Source: JADHUC01 sp964617665
GTDB taxonomy: Bacteria; Planctomycetota; Planctomycetia; Pirellulales; Pirellulaceae
Direction: 5' to 3'
Length of the DNA: 12,068 nucleotides
Assembly: GCA_964617665.1 (NCBI GenBank)
Contig: CAZUAH010000427.1
Location: forward strand, 1 to 12,068
Shown one piece after another: positions 6,851 through 12,068 of the stretch (within the stretch, counting starts at the first letter, position 1; the number at the start of each line of letters is the position of its first letter). The notes beneath the pieces were generated by a model. The model saw only the letters and a program-made list of their open reading frames with translations, was not told the origin of the DNA and ran no database searches. Made by a program: the position numbers and the translations under genes.

Positions 6851-7689
6851 AGTTTTACCTTCCTGTTACCTTTCCTGTAAGTTGGTTTTTCCGTTCTGTT
6901 CAAAAAATGATCCCTTATACCTCTCAATCTTTTCTTATGTGCATAAGGTGTAAGAGTATAATCATTCTCTGTGCCTTTCTCTATATCTCCATACCAGTTC
7001 CCTTTACTATCATGAGATATGTTACTGTCATGTATTCGGTATATCTCACCGTGAAAATTCTCTGTTGTCAGACAAAAATACTTTTCATAATAAGCCTGAA
7101 GCAAAGGTCCGTCAAGGTTCCTTACTTTTTCTTCCTCAAATCTATTACCTGCCTTTTTCCAATACTCAATATATAATATTGGGTGGCTTGCCGTTTTCTT
7201 ATCAACGAATTTATCAAATTTCTCAAACCATACTCTATGCAGGGTTTGAATGCCTCCGAACTCTTTGCCTTCGATAAAATCGAGTTGTTCCTTACCCATT
7301 GAATTAATGACCATATCCCTATTATCCCAGATATATTTACTTATCTTGATAAGTTCAGGGTGCAGTATATCATCGCTACCCATATATCTAACAAGTTTAT
7401 ACCCAAGTTCTTTGGCTCTATCAAACAGTTCATTACATATTTTTCCAGCACCCAAACTTTTTTCGCTGGTCTCAATGATCTCAATATTCAAAGGTGTTTC
7501 AATGGTCTTGAACATTTCATAACAAGCAAGGGTTTCGTTGTTGGTGCTGTGGTCATTACCTATCAATACGATACCTGGTAGCATACTATTATCTTCTATT
7601 GATTTCACACAATCAATAAAATGTTGCATTTTCGTATTATAAGAAGGTATTAACCAGGCTAATTCTTTCCATACTTCTTTTTCGGTCAA
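6835..7689 (-). CDS. GT-A fold glycosyltransferase, family 2-like (284 aa), TTG start
   Basis: It probably transfers a sugar from a nucleotide-sugar donor. The start is placed at TTG 7689-7687: GGAGG lies seven bases upstream and TTG overlaps the stop of the acyltransferase gene (TTGA). The frame stays open for 36 more codons upstream, but that part lies inside the neighbouring gene. An opening strand ends in PSYN (15-18). VLIGNDHSTNNET (41-53) matches the donor-binding VDDGSxDxT motif, with N45-D46. RYMGSDD (101-107) contains the metal-binding DxD equivalent after the third strand. The C-terminal part (150-284) is less conserved and basic. Paired with the acyltransferase, it suggests modification of virion proteins or of a host surface sugar. 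The acceptor is unknown. Confidence 0.85.
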   Translation of the reverse strand: MTEKEVWKELAWLIPSYNTKMQHFIDCVKSIEDNSMLPGIVLIGNDHSTNNETLACYEMFKTIETPLNIEIIETSEKSLGAGKICNELFDRAKELGYKLVRYMGSDDILHPELIKISKYIWDNRDMVINSMGKEQLDFIEGKEFGGIQTLHRVWFEKFDKFVDKKTASHPILYIEYWKKAGNRFEEEKVRNLDGPLLQAYYEKYFCLTTENFHGEIYRIHDSNISHDSKGNWYGDIEKGTENDYTLTPYAHKKRLRGIRDHFLNRTEKPTYRKGNRKVKLCLDQ

Positions 7690-8075
7690 TACACCCCCTC
7701 CAGTGATTTTATTTTCTTTGCAGGGTTCCCAGCCCATAAAAACCCAGGTTCCCTTATATCTTTTGTAACAATTGAACCACAGGCTATCTTTGAACATTCA
7801 GCAATATAGCTTACGTTCTCCGTAATTATAACATTATCACATATCCAGCTATTATATGATATTAAAATGTCAGGAACTCTGATTATTGTTTTCTCTGGTC
7901 CGTATTCATGAAATATCTCATTTTGTAATTGATATAGATGTAAATGTTTATGACCAAATATCTTCACACCTGCACATATAACATTACAGCCCAACAAATA
8001 AACAGTTCTGTTGGTATCGATCTCAACAGATTCATGAATAATACAGCCTTCAGATATTACAGGCTCGAACTTTTC
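7686..8075 (-). CDS. Left-handed beta-helix acyltransferase (hexapeptide repeat), N-terminus in gap
   Basis: The 129 residues that can be read are the C-terminal part of a sugar O-acetyltransferase-like enzyme. They show imperfect hexapeptide turns (CIIHESVEIDTNRTVYLLG, ICDNVIITENVSYIAEC, SKIACGSIVTKDI), a His-containing loop KIFGHKHLHLY that could supply the catalytic His, and the familiar closing GNPAKKIK. Such enzymes work as trimers with acetyl-CoA and are usually 150-220 residues, so roughly 20-90 residues are missing in the N gap. The apparent ATG on the far side (8183) is part of ATGGAGGT, which reads better as the SD of the gene; the real start is probably inside the gap. The stop TGA overlaps the start of the glycosyltransferase. 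Confidence 0.83.
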   Translation of the reverse strand, partial: EKFEPVISEGCIIHESVEIDTNRTVYLLGCNVICAGVKIFGHKHLHLYQLQNEIFHEYGPEKTIIRVPDILISYNSWICDNVIITENVSYIAECSKIACGSIVTKDIREPGFLWAGNPAKKIKSLEGVY

Positions 8076-8175
8076 NNNNNNNNNNNNNNNNNNNNNNNNN
8101 NNNNNNNNNNNNNNNNNNNNNNNNNNNNNNNNNNNNNNNNNNNNNNNNNNNNNNNNNNNNNNNNNNNNNNNNNNN
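8076..8175. other. Assembly gap, 100 Ns
   Basis: Exactly 100 N bases. This is the usual placeholder for a scaffold join of unknown length, so reading frames and distances across it mean nothing. It separates the replication half (right) from the sugar, packaging and capsid half (left). The same strand and the same SD style on both sides are consistent with one genome, but the join itself is not proven by sequence. Confidence 0.97.
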
Positions 8176-8210
8176 ACCTCCATAGTTAATATAACAACTT
8201 AACTATATAA
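8176..8210 (-). promoter_or_regulatory. Promoter with dyad element copy 2 and SD of a gene starting in the gap
   Basis: Reading the minus strand: TATA-like TTATATAG (8210-8203), the 25-bp dyad (8182-8206) with arms ATAGTTAA and TTAACTAT around a 9-base spacer, then GGAGGT (8181-8176) at the gap edge. TATA-to-SD spacing is the same as in the promoter at the right end of the window. A transcript start about 25 bp after the TATA box would fall at the SD, giving a very short leader. The next start codon should lie within about ten bases, inside the Ns. The acyltransferase is the likely gene if the gap is short. Confidence 0.6.
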
Positions 8211-8219
8211 CATTAATTC

Positions 8220-8465
8220 TTATTTTTCTCTTTCTCTTATAACATTCAATGCTGTTTCAACTGCGTGACTATGACAAATATTACAACCTACACAATAATA
8301 AGGCTCATATTTTTCCCATTTGTATGTTGAATGTTCTTTATATATACGTTCCAAAAGTTTGTTGTTTAAATCATAAAATTTTTCTTCAAGTTCCATTAAT
8401 TTCTTTCTTGTTTCTTCCATTTCATTATAATACTTTACATACCTTTTTAATTCCTTTGTCCTCAT
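8220..8465 (-). CDS. Small coiled-coil protein with CxxCxxCHxH motif (81 aa)
   Basis: Unrecognised. It starts at ATG 8465 with GAGGTGG four bases upstream, 9 bases after the polymerase stop. Residues 1-48 form a highly charged helix, probably coiled-coil (MEETRKKLMELEEKFYDLNN). Near the C-terminus, CVGCNICHSH (58-67) gives three Cys and two His in ten residues, probably a metal site. It is the last gene of the replication operon before the element at 8176-8210. A small regulator or replication accessory factor is possible. Nothing in the sequence fixes a role. Confidence 0.75.
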   Translation of the reverse strand: MRTKELKRYVKYYNEMEETRKKLMELEEKFYDLNNKLLERIYKEHSTYKWEKYEPYYCVGCNICHSHAVETALNVIREREK

Positions 8466-8474
8466 TTTTCCACC

Positions 8475-10355
8475 TCAATTTTCATTTTCATTATCATAAG
8501 TAAAACTTCTTTTGGTCTCATACACTTCATTGGGTTTTATCTTCTTACCATTAAAATTATCCCTTCCTTTCTTGCTTATCACCACCTTATGACTAAGATA
8601 TTTTTCCCTGTTATAAAATACCTGTTCATAAATGTCAATCACTTCTTTATCTGTCATTTCCTTTTTTATTAACTTGCTCTTGAAAGCAACACCAAGAGAC
8701 CCAATTTTCCAAATGTGATAACATCCGAACATATTCATAAAATCAGGTGTTTGATATAATAGATATTTTTTTCTGCCCAACACTATAAAGTTCTCTCCAG
8801 TTGTTTCTAATTCCCAATCTCCCAAGTTATTCCCTGTTTCGATTTCACCTTCAATAAATATACTATCAGTATCACAATATAAACAGTTGCTGAAATTAGG
8901 CAACAGTTGTTTGTATAGTGTAATTCTTGATAAAGCTGTAATTCTGTTAGCATATACCACACTATGAAGTTTCCCTGAACCCATTTTAACGATCTCCTTA
9001 TCATCGAAACAATACCTTTCCTCTTCCTCATATCTCTCAATGGTTGACCCATACAGGCTGTTCAAAATGATTTTGTTAAATTCTCTATCAATACCCTTGC
9101 TTTTCTCTTTCTCCTCATAAAACTGGTTCACAAATTCTTTATAAGGAGTATGCAGACAATACCAGTAAAATACTTCATTAACTTCATACTCTTCTATTAT
9201 TCCCTGTTCTCTGAAAAACAAGAACTCTTCAACCGATAGGAAAAAACCTTTCAGTTCATTATAGTAACATAACCGTTTTTGTTTATCGAATTTTGGCAAT
9301 AAATCGTAAGGTTCTTTCAGTTTCATGTGATTAAAAAACATTCCTCCTGTTACTTCATGGTAACTTCTTTTCAAATAATCATCATCAGTATAGCAAACAC
9401 AATTCCTGCTGGGGAACTTGTGAACCATCGCATAAGGATAACTGCTCTTTATATCGTAGCAGTTGACCTGCTTACCCTCACGTTTCTTGTAGTATCTTGT
9501 GAACCCTCCCCGATAACTATTATAAAGAACGTAAAATCTATGACTATCAGGGACATGGTAACTTTTCATATATTTATTCCCGATGAAATACTTTATAAAT
9601 ATGTTCTTAGATAGTCCAGCTTTCGATAATAGAAATGAATACCCTATATCGTATTTTTTCATGAACAAATCTATCTTTTCAATGATCTTATCTGTTCTAT
9701 CTACATCATTATAAGCATATTTCATAAACCTGCAATAATCCTTAAAATCCCGATAATTTTCCCTGAAATATCGATCCTGTTCGGTTTTGGTCAATGTCTT
9801 ATGTGATTCAATACCAAGTAACTTGAAAGCTTTATCAAGCCTAACAGGGAAAAATATCATGCTGTCCACCAGTTCAAGAGTTGACATTATCTTATTACGT
9901 TTCCCTATTAAACTGATCTTCATATAAGCACAATCACCATTAACCAAATACTTCAATTTGATCTTATTTCCTTTCCAGTCCAACCGTTTTTCGATCACCT
10001 GTTCAAAATCATGCCTGTCTATCATATCAAGTATAATGTTTATATCATACCTCAAATTGTGAAAAAATATAATGTTATTACTTGAATGAAAGAGAATAGA
10101 CAATATGATATTAATAATAATTTGTTTTCCTGGTTTCTCAAAAATAAAAGTATTTCCTTCCCTATTGTGTATTTGAAATGATATAACACTATTTTCATAA
10201 CCATTATATTCAAAATCACCGAAAAAATAATTAAAATCTCTGTAATTGTTATCATTGTATAATACCGCATTGAACTCAAAGTCTTCATACCTGTTCCTTT
10301 TGTGATTCAGGCATGAAAGTTTCCGTTTATACATATCCATACTTGAAGACTTCAT
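8475..10355 (-). CDS. Protein-primed family B DNA polymerase (626 aa)
   Basis: It replicates a linear genome from a terminal protein bound to each end. ATG 10355 overlaps the stop of the preceding gene (ATGA), with GAGG seven bases upstream. The exonuclease domain has all three motifs: Exo I DFE (D47, E49), Exo II HNLRYD (99-104) and Exo III YAYND (213-217). The YRGGF link motif is at 281-285. The polymerase domain has motif A DIKSSYP (301-307), motif B NKIILNSLYG (427-436), motif C YCDTDS (493-498, D495 and D497 catalytic) and KKY (529-531). About 120 residues separate motifs A and B, room for the TPR insertions of protein-primed enzymes. Length is close to phi29-type polymerases. All catalytic residues are intact, so it is probably active. 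Confidence 0.96.
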   Translation of the reverse strand: MKSSSMDMYKRKLSCLNHKRNRYEDFEFNAVLYNDNNYRDFNYFFGDFEYNGYENSVISFQIHNREGNTFIFEKPGKQIIINIILSILFHSSNNIIFFHNLRYDINIILDMIDRHDFEQVIEKRLDWKGNKIKLKYLVNGDCAYMKISLIGKRNKIMSTLELVDSMIFFPVRLDKAFKLLGIESHKTLTKTEQDRYFRENYRDFKDYCRFMKYAYNDVDRTDKIIEKIDLFMKKYDIGYSFLLSKAGLSKNIFIKYFIGNKYMKSYHVPDSHRFYVLYNSYRGGFTRYYKKREGKQVNCYDIKSSYPYAMVHKFPSRNCVCYTDDDYLKRSYHEVTGGMFFNHMKLKEPYDLLPKFDKQKRLCYYNELKGFFLSVEEFLFFREQGIIEEYEVNEVFYWYCLHTPYKEFVNQFYEEKEKSKGIDREFNKIILNSLYGSTIERYEEEERYCFDDKEIVKMGSGKLHSVVYANRITALSRITLYKQLLPNFSNCLYCDTDSIFIEGEIETGNNLGDWELETTGENFIVLGRKKYLLYQTPDFMNMFGCYHIWKIGSLGVAFKSKLIKKEMTDKEVIDIYEQVFYNREKYLSHKVVISKKGRDNFNGKKIKPNEVYETKRSFTYDNENEN

Positions 10356-10522
10356 TTTATTTCCTCTACTTTCTCAATTCGTTTTATTTCTAAGAACACA
10401 CGATAATATTGGTGTGGTCCATCACAAAAAGGATAAAGACATTGTTCATAGTTGGATTCTAATTCAAGCATATACTCTAATCGAATATGTTTCTTAATCT
10501 TCTCCAAATCCTTTTTATTCAT
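10352..10522 (-). CDS. Small charged protein (56 aa) coupled to the polymerase gene
   Basis: ATG 10522 has GGTGG (10532-10528) exactly five bases upstream, and the stop TGA overlaps the polymerase ATG. That coupling and the SD make it a real gene despite its length. The sequence is charged and helical at both ends (MNKKDLEKIKKHIRLEYMLE..., RVFLEIKRIEKVEEIK), with a central CLYPFCDGPHQYY holding two Cys and one His (C28, C33, H37). I recognise no family. Translational coupling suggests it could act with the polymerase, for example as an accessory or priming factor. Confidence 0.78.
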   Translation of the reverse strand: MNKKDLEKIKKHIRLEYMLELESNYEQCLYPFCDGPHQYYRVFLEIKRIEKVEEIK

Positions 10523-10558
10523 TCTATCCACCCAGGGAAATGTCCTTTAATGATAAGC

Positions 10559-11128
10559 CTAATAGTTACTAAAAGGTCTGATCTTCTTTTTTCTATCTTC
10601 GTAGTTCTTTAAGGTTTCCTGTTTATATCCCCTGACATCATATACAGAGAACCAAACCCATTCCCAATAATCTAAAGTCTCATAATAATCATTCATGTAA
10701 GGTATTAATGTGTTATTAATAACTATCCTGTCTATTAATCTTCCCTCTATTGATGGGTAACCCCTTTCTACCAAAGTCTTACCAATGCGCATTTTATTAA
10801 TTATCTTCAATGGTTGACCGTCTTTACCTGTTTTTCTTGTATGCAACTGTTTAACCCTTAAACAAATGTATTGATCCTTACCAACCTTGAACCTTTTCTT
10901 CTTATAAACATAATTCTCTGTTTCAAGGTTGTAACCAACAGCATACCGTCTAACCTTCCGTTTATACGCTTTCCTGAACTTCTTGCTTATTGTCTTTATC
11001 TTACCCTTACGAAACCTGTAAAGCTGTCTGACACTTACTCTAAGGCTGTCAGCTATACGTTTATATGTCCAGCCTGCTCTTCTCTTCCCACCGATATATC
11101 CAAGTATCTGTTGCCGTGTCCTATTCAT
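10559..11128 (-). CDS. Basic helix-turn-helix protein (189 aa); regulator or terminal-protein candidate
   Basis: ATG 11128 has only a weak SD (GGTGT or GGGT). A helix-turn-helix is clear at about residues 20-42 (WTYKRIADSLRVSVRQLYRF), of the kind that recognises DNA. Residues 43-66 are very basic (KIKTISKKFRKAYKRKVRR). The central and C-terminal parts are Tyr- and Lys-rich with strand-like stretches (QYICLRVKQL, RLIDRIVINNTLIPYM) and a WEWVWFSVYDVRGY motif. It lies two genes upstream of the pPolB. Protein-primed systems need a terminal protein, often encoded near the polymerase, and no better candidate is visible. A transcription regulator acting on the dyads at 5129 and 8182 is an equal alternative. 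The sequence does not decide. Confidence 0.83.
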   Translation of the reverse strand: MNRTRQQILGYIGGKRRAGWTYKRIADSLRVSVRQLYRFRKGKIKTISKKFRKAYKRKVRRYAVGYNLETENYVYKKKRFKVGKDQYICLRVKQLHTRKTGKDGQPLKIINKMRIGKTLVERGYPSIEGRLIDRIVINNTLIPYMNDYYETLDYWEWVWFSVYDVRGYKQETLKNYEDRKKKIRPFSNY

Positions 11129-11139
11129 AGACCCAACAC

Positions 11140-11358
11140 CTACACCTTATTATCCAACTGATCAAATATTTCATTGTAAATTACCACCTTGTCGTTGATC
11201 TTTCTAACGTGAACTTGCCTGTCATAAGTCTCTACCCAAAGAAAGTTTAATGTATCTGTGCAGAATAATCTCCTTATAGGTGATACTGCATAATTGTCTA
11301 TAAATACGCTTCTCTCTTCAAGTTCTTTTACGGTAATTTCTCCTATTTCTTTGATCAA
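11140..11358 (-). CDS. Small protein (72 aa), TTG start
   Basis: Unrecognised. The start is TTG 11358, six bases after GGAGGT (11369-11364); no ATG or GTG is suitably placed. The protein is acidic to neutral, with strand-like segments (FLWVETYDRQVHVRKINDKVVIY) that suggest a small mostly-beta fold, one Cys and no membrane span. The stop is 11 bases before the HTH protein gene. Its place among early genes suggests a regulator or anti-host factor, by position only. Confidence 0.7.
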   Translation of the reverse strand: MIKEIGEITVKELEERSVFIDNYAVSPIRRLFCTDTLNFLWVETYDRQVHVRKINDKVVIYNEIFDQLDNKV

Positions 11359-11369
11359 AATAATACCTC

Positions 11370-11546
11370 CTACAAAATCTTTGATTTTGTGGATATTTGA
11401 AATCTATATGATTTCAAACACTCCTGTGTCCAAATACCCTCGTGTATTCCTGTCTCTGTAACAATGTAGTAAAATCCCTGAATGTAATTAAAAAAATAAG
11501 GTTTCCCAAGTGAATGAGAAACCCTTTCATACTGTGTGTAATCCAT
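11370..11546 (-). CDS. Small aromatic-rich protein (58 aa)
   Basis: Unrecognised. The start is placed at ATG 11546 because GGTGT lies six bases upstream, overlapping the stop codon (TAG) of the preceding gene; an in-frame GTG at 11567 lies within that gene and is less likely. The 58 residues are rich in Tyr and Phe (KPYFFNYIQGFYYIV) with a basic C-terminus (STKSKIL). It has no clear membrane span. The stop falls one base before the SD of the TTG-initiated gene that follows. Confidence 0.66.
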   Translation of the reverse strand: MDYTQYERVSHSLGKPYFFNYIQGFYYIVTETGIHEGIWTQECLKSYRFQISTKSKIL

Positions 11547-11556
11547 AGATATACAC

Positions 11557-11712
11557 CTATTCGTCACCCAAAATCAACCAGTCAGGCTGTTTGTTAATGG
11601 GTGTTTTATCCTTGTTCCTGATAGCCGTATAGTTGGTATCATTCATTTTCACGGAAAGTTTATCCTTTCCATCCAATGTTTTACCTACCCATATAGCACC
11701 TATTACTGCCAT
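11557..11712 (-). CDS. Small conserved-looking protein (51 aa), weak DUF736-like pattern
   Basis: ATG 11712 has GGAGG upstream (GGAGGTATAGATC), and the stop TAG merges with the SD of the next gene. The sequence runs MAVIGAIWVGKTLDGKDKLS at the N-terminus and closes with NKQPDWLIL. An opening IG, a repeated K..DGK turn and a PD-hydrophobic end recall small DUF736-like proteins of mobile elements. I would not call that a match. A small beta-barrel that binds nucleic acid is one possibility. It lies between other short early genes. The coding call rests on the good SD and tight packing. Confidence 0.72.
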   Translation of the reverse strand: MAVIGAIWVGKTLDGKDKLSVKMNDTNYTAIRNKDKTPINKQPDWLILGDE

Positions 11713-11715
11713 GAT

Positions 11716-11841
11716 CTATACCTCCGTTATTTTTATATTGCCGTGTCCATCCAATCTAAAGCTTAATTTGGAATTAACAACTTCACATAAATATACTTCT
11801 TGATCTACATTTCTTATTATTTTATCTCTTTTAATGGTAAT
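11716..11841 (-). CDS. Possible small gene without a normal start codon (about 41 aa)
   Basis: The reading frame ending at TAG 11718-11716 is open for 46 codons and fills the only otherwise empty stretch between two small genes. It has no ATG, GTG or TTG near its 5' end. AGGAG (11850-11846) lies four bases before ATT 11841-11839, so an ATT start is possible. The product looks protein-like (KIIRNVDQEVYLCEVVNSKL, then SFRLDGHGNIKITEV), with alternating strands and a polar turn. It would overlap the end of the upstream 63-aa gene by 25 bases and its stop lies in the SD region of the next gene. A base error hiding a normal start is an alternative. Confidence 0.45.
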   Translation of the reverse strand: MTIKRDKIIRNVDQEVYLCEVVNSKLSFRLDGHGNIKITEV

Positions 11842-12008
11842 TTCTCTCCTGATATTCTAATATAGTTATGTCTAGAACTAGCAGACATTGAACATTCAAT
11901 AAGATCTACTGCTTCCTTTATCATTATACTAATTCTTAATGACAAATATTTTCGTAATGCAGGGTCTTTAGCCCAAATAGTTAATTGAAAATTCTTTTGT
12001 TTATTCAT
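11817..12008 (-). CDS. Small basic protein (63 aa), first gene of the operon
   Basis: Unrecognised. ATG 12008 is chosen over two earlier in-frame starts (ATG 12020, TTG 12029) because GGAGG (12018-12014) lies five bases before it. The protein has a central helical stretch (DPALRKYLSLRISIMIKEAV) and a Ser-rich turn (SMSASSRHNYIRIS). It is moderately basic, has one Cys and no strong membrane span. As the first gene after the right-end promoter, it is probably expressed early. Confidence 0.72.
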   Translation of the reverse strand: MNKQKNFQLTIWAKDPALRKYLSLRISIMIKEAVDLIECSMSASSRHNYIRISGEKLPLKEIK

Positions 12009-12013
12009 TTTTT

Positions 12014-12050
12014 CCTCCATATTCGACAATATCTTATAACTATATATAGT
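12014..12050 (-). promoter_or_regulatory. Archaeal-type promoter for the leftward operon
   Basis: On the minus strand a TATA box lies in ACTATATATAGT (12050-12039, a perfect 12-bp palindrome) with GGTAAAC just upstream as a loose BRE. GGAGG (12018-12014) follows about 25-30 bases later, so the transcript would start close to the SD. TATATAGTTA, 16 bases, then ATGGAGG is shared exactly in spacing with the element at 8177-8209. The palindrome could also be an operator. The 18 bases beyond it at the right edge hold nothing I can name. Confidence 0.6.
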
Positions 12051-12068
12051 TTACCCTATGTGTTAAGG

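Noticed and set aside
7690..7797. N-terminal extension of the glycosyltransferase to ATG 7797
   Set aside because: The extra 36 codons overlap the acyltransferase coding region, lack a SD and do not resemble the opening of a GT-A domain. TTG 7689 after GGAGG fits better.
7686..8183. One continuous acyltransferase frame of 165 codons through the Ns
   Set aside because: The 100 Ns are a placeholder, so the frame across them is accidental. The ATG at 8183 is better read as part of the SD ATGGAGGT.
1..12068. Inverted terminal repeats expected for a pPolB genome
   Set aside because: The reverse complement of the right end (CCTTAACACATAGGG...) does not match the left end, and the left end lies inside a gene. 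The true termini are probably outside the window.
1..12068. tRNA genes, CRISPR arrays, insertion sequences, integrase
   Set aside because: No cloverleaf-like sequence, regularly spaced repeats, transposase or recombinase motifs were seen on either strand.

Overview
The window is most of a small virus or virus-derived element, and every gene is encoded on the minus strand, so it reads from right (12068) to left (1). Three hallmark proteins define it: a protein-primed family B DNA polymerase with exonuclease motifs I-III and polymerase motifs A, B and C (8475-10355); a FtsK/HerA-like packaging ATPase with Walker A and B motifs (5204-5938); and a 396-residue, beta-rich, abundant-looking protein (3643-4833) in the position of a double-jelly-roll (DJR) major capsid protein. 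A DJR-type capsid gene, an A32-like ATPase and a pPolB together in about 12 kb point to a tailless icosahedral virus of the PRD1-adenovirus lineage with a linear genome, probably with an internal membrane, since at least six small proteins carry transmembrane segments. The host is more likely archaeal than bacterial. Shine-Dalgarno (SD) sites are mostly of the GGTGA/GGTGG type about 5 nt before the start codon, and TATA-like boxes lie about 25 bp before the expected transcript starts. From memory, the layout recalls the small linear archaeal DJR viruses described from methanogens and ANME-1 archaea (Methanosarcina spherical virus, Chaacviridae). That placement is an inference I could not test.

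Layout, in order of transcription. (1) 12068-10559: a promoter and six small genes, ending in a 189-residue basic helix-turn-helix protein. (2) 10522-8220: a 56-residue gene overlapping the polymerase start by ATGA, the pPolB, and an 81-residue Cys/His protein. (3) 8210-8176: a second promoter-like element. (4) 8175-8076: 100 Ns, a scaffold gap of unknown true size. (5) 8075-6668: a left-handed beta-helix acyltransferase, a GT-A glycosyltransferase and a 60-residue coiled-coil protein. (6) 6645-5204: a zinc-ribbon membrane protein and the packaging ATPase. (7) 5203-5105: a non-coding stretch of about 100 bases dense in inverted repeats. (8) 5104-1: the morphogenesis block, with a multi-pass membrane protein, the capsid protein, a 445-residue membrane-anchored beta protein, two membrane proteins, two soluble beta-rich proteins, a very basic 64-residue protein, and a coiled-coil/TM protein cut by the window edge.

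Genes are packed with overlaps of 1-4 bases or gaps of a few bases, so translation is probably coupled. Several genes seem to start at TTG, and one candidate seems to start at ATT; these were placed from their SD sites. The most unusual regulatory signal is a 25-bp dyad present twice, at 5129-5153 and 8182-8206, with 21 of 25 bases identical and the same arm spacing. A TATA-to-SD core is also shared between 8177-8209 and 12014-12046. No inverted terminal repeats are visible, so the true genome ends are probably not in the window. I recognised no integrase, maturation protease, tRNA, CRISPR array or insertion sequence.
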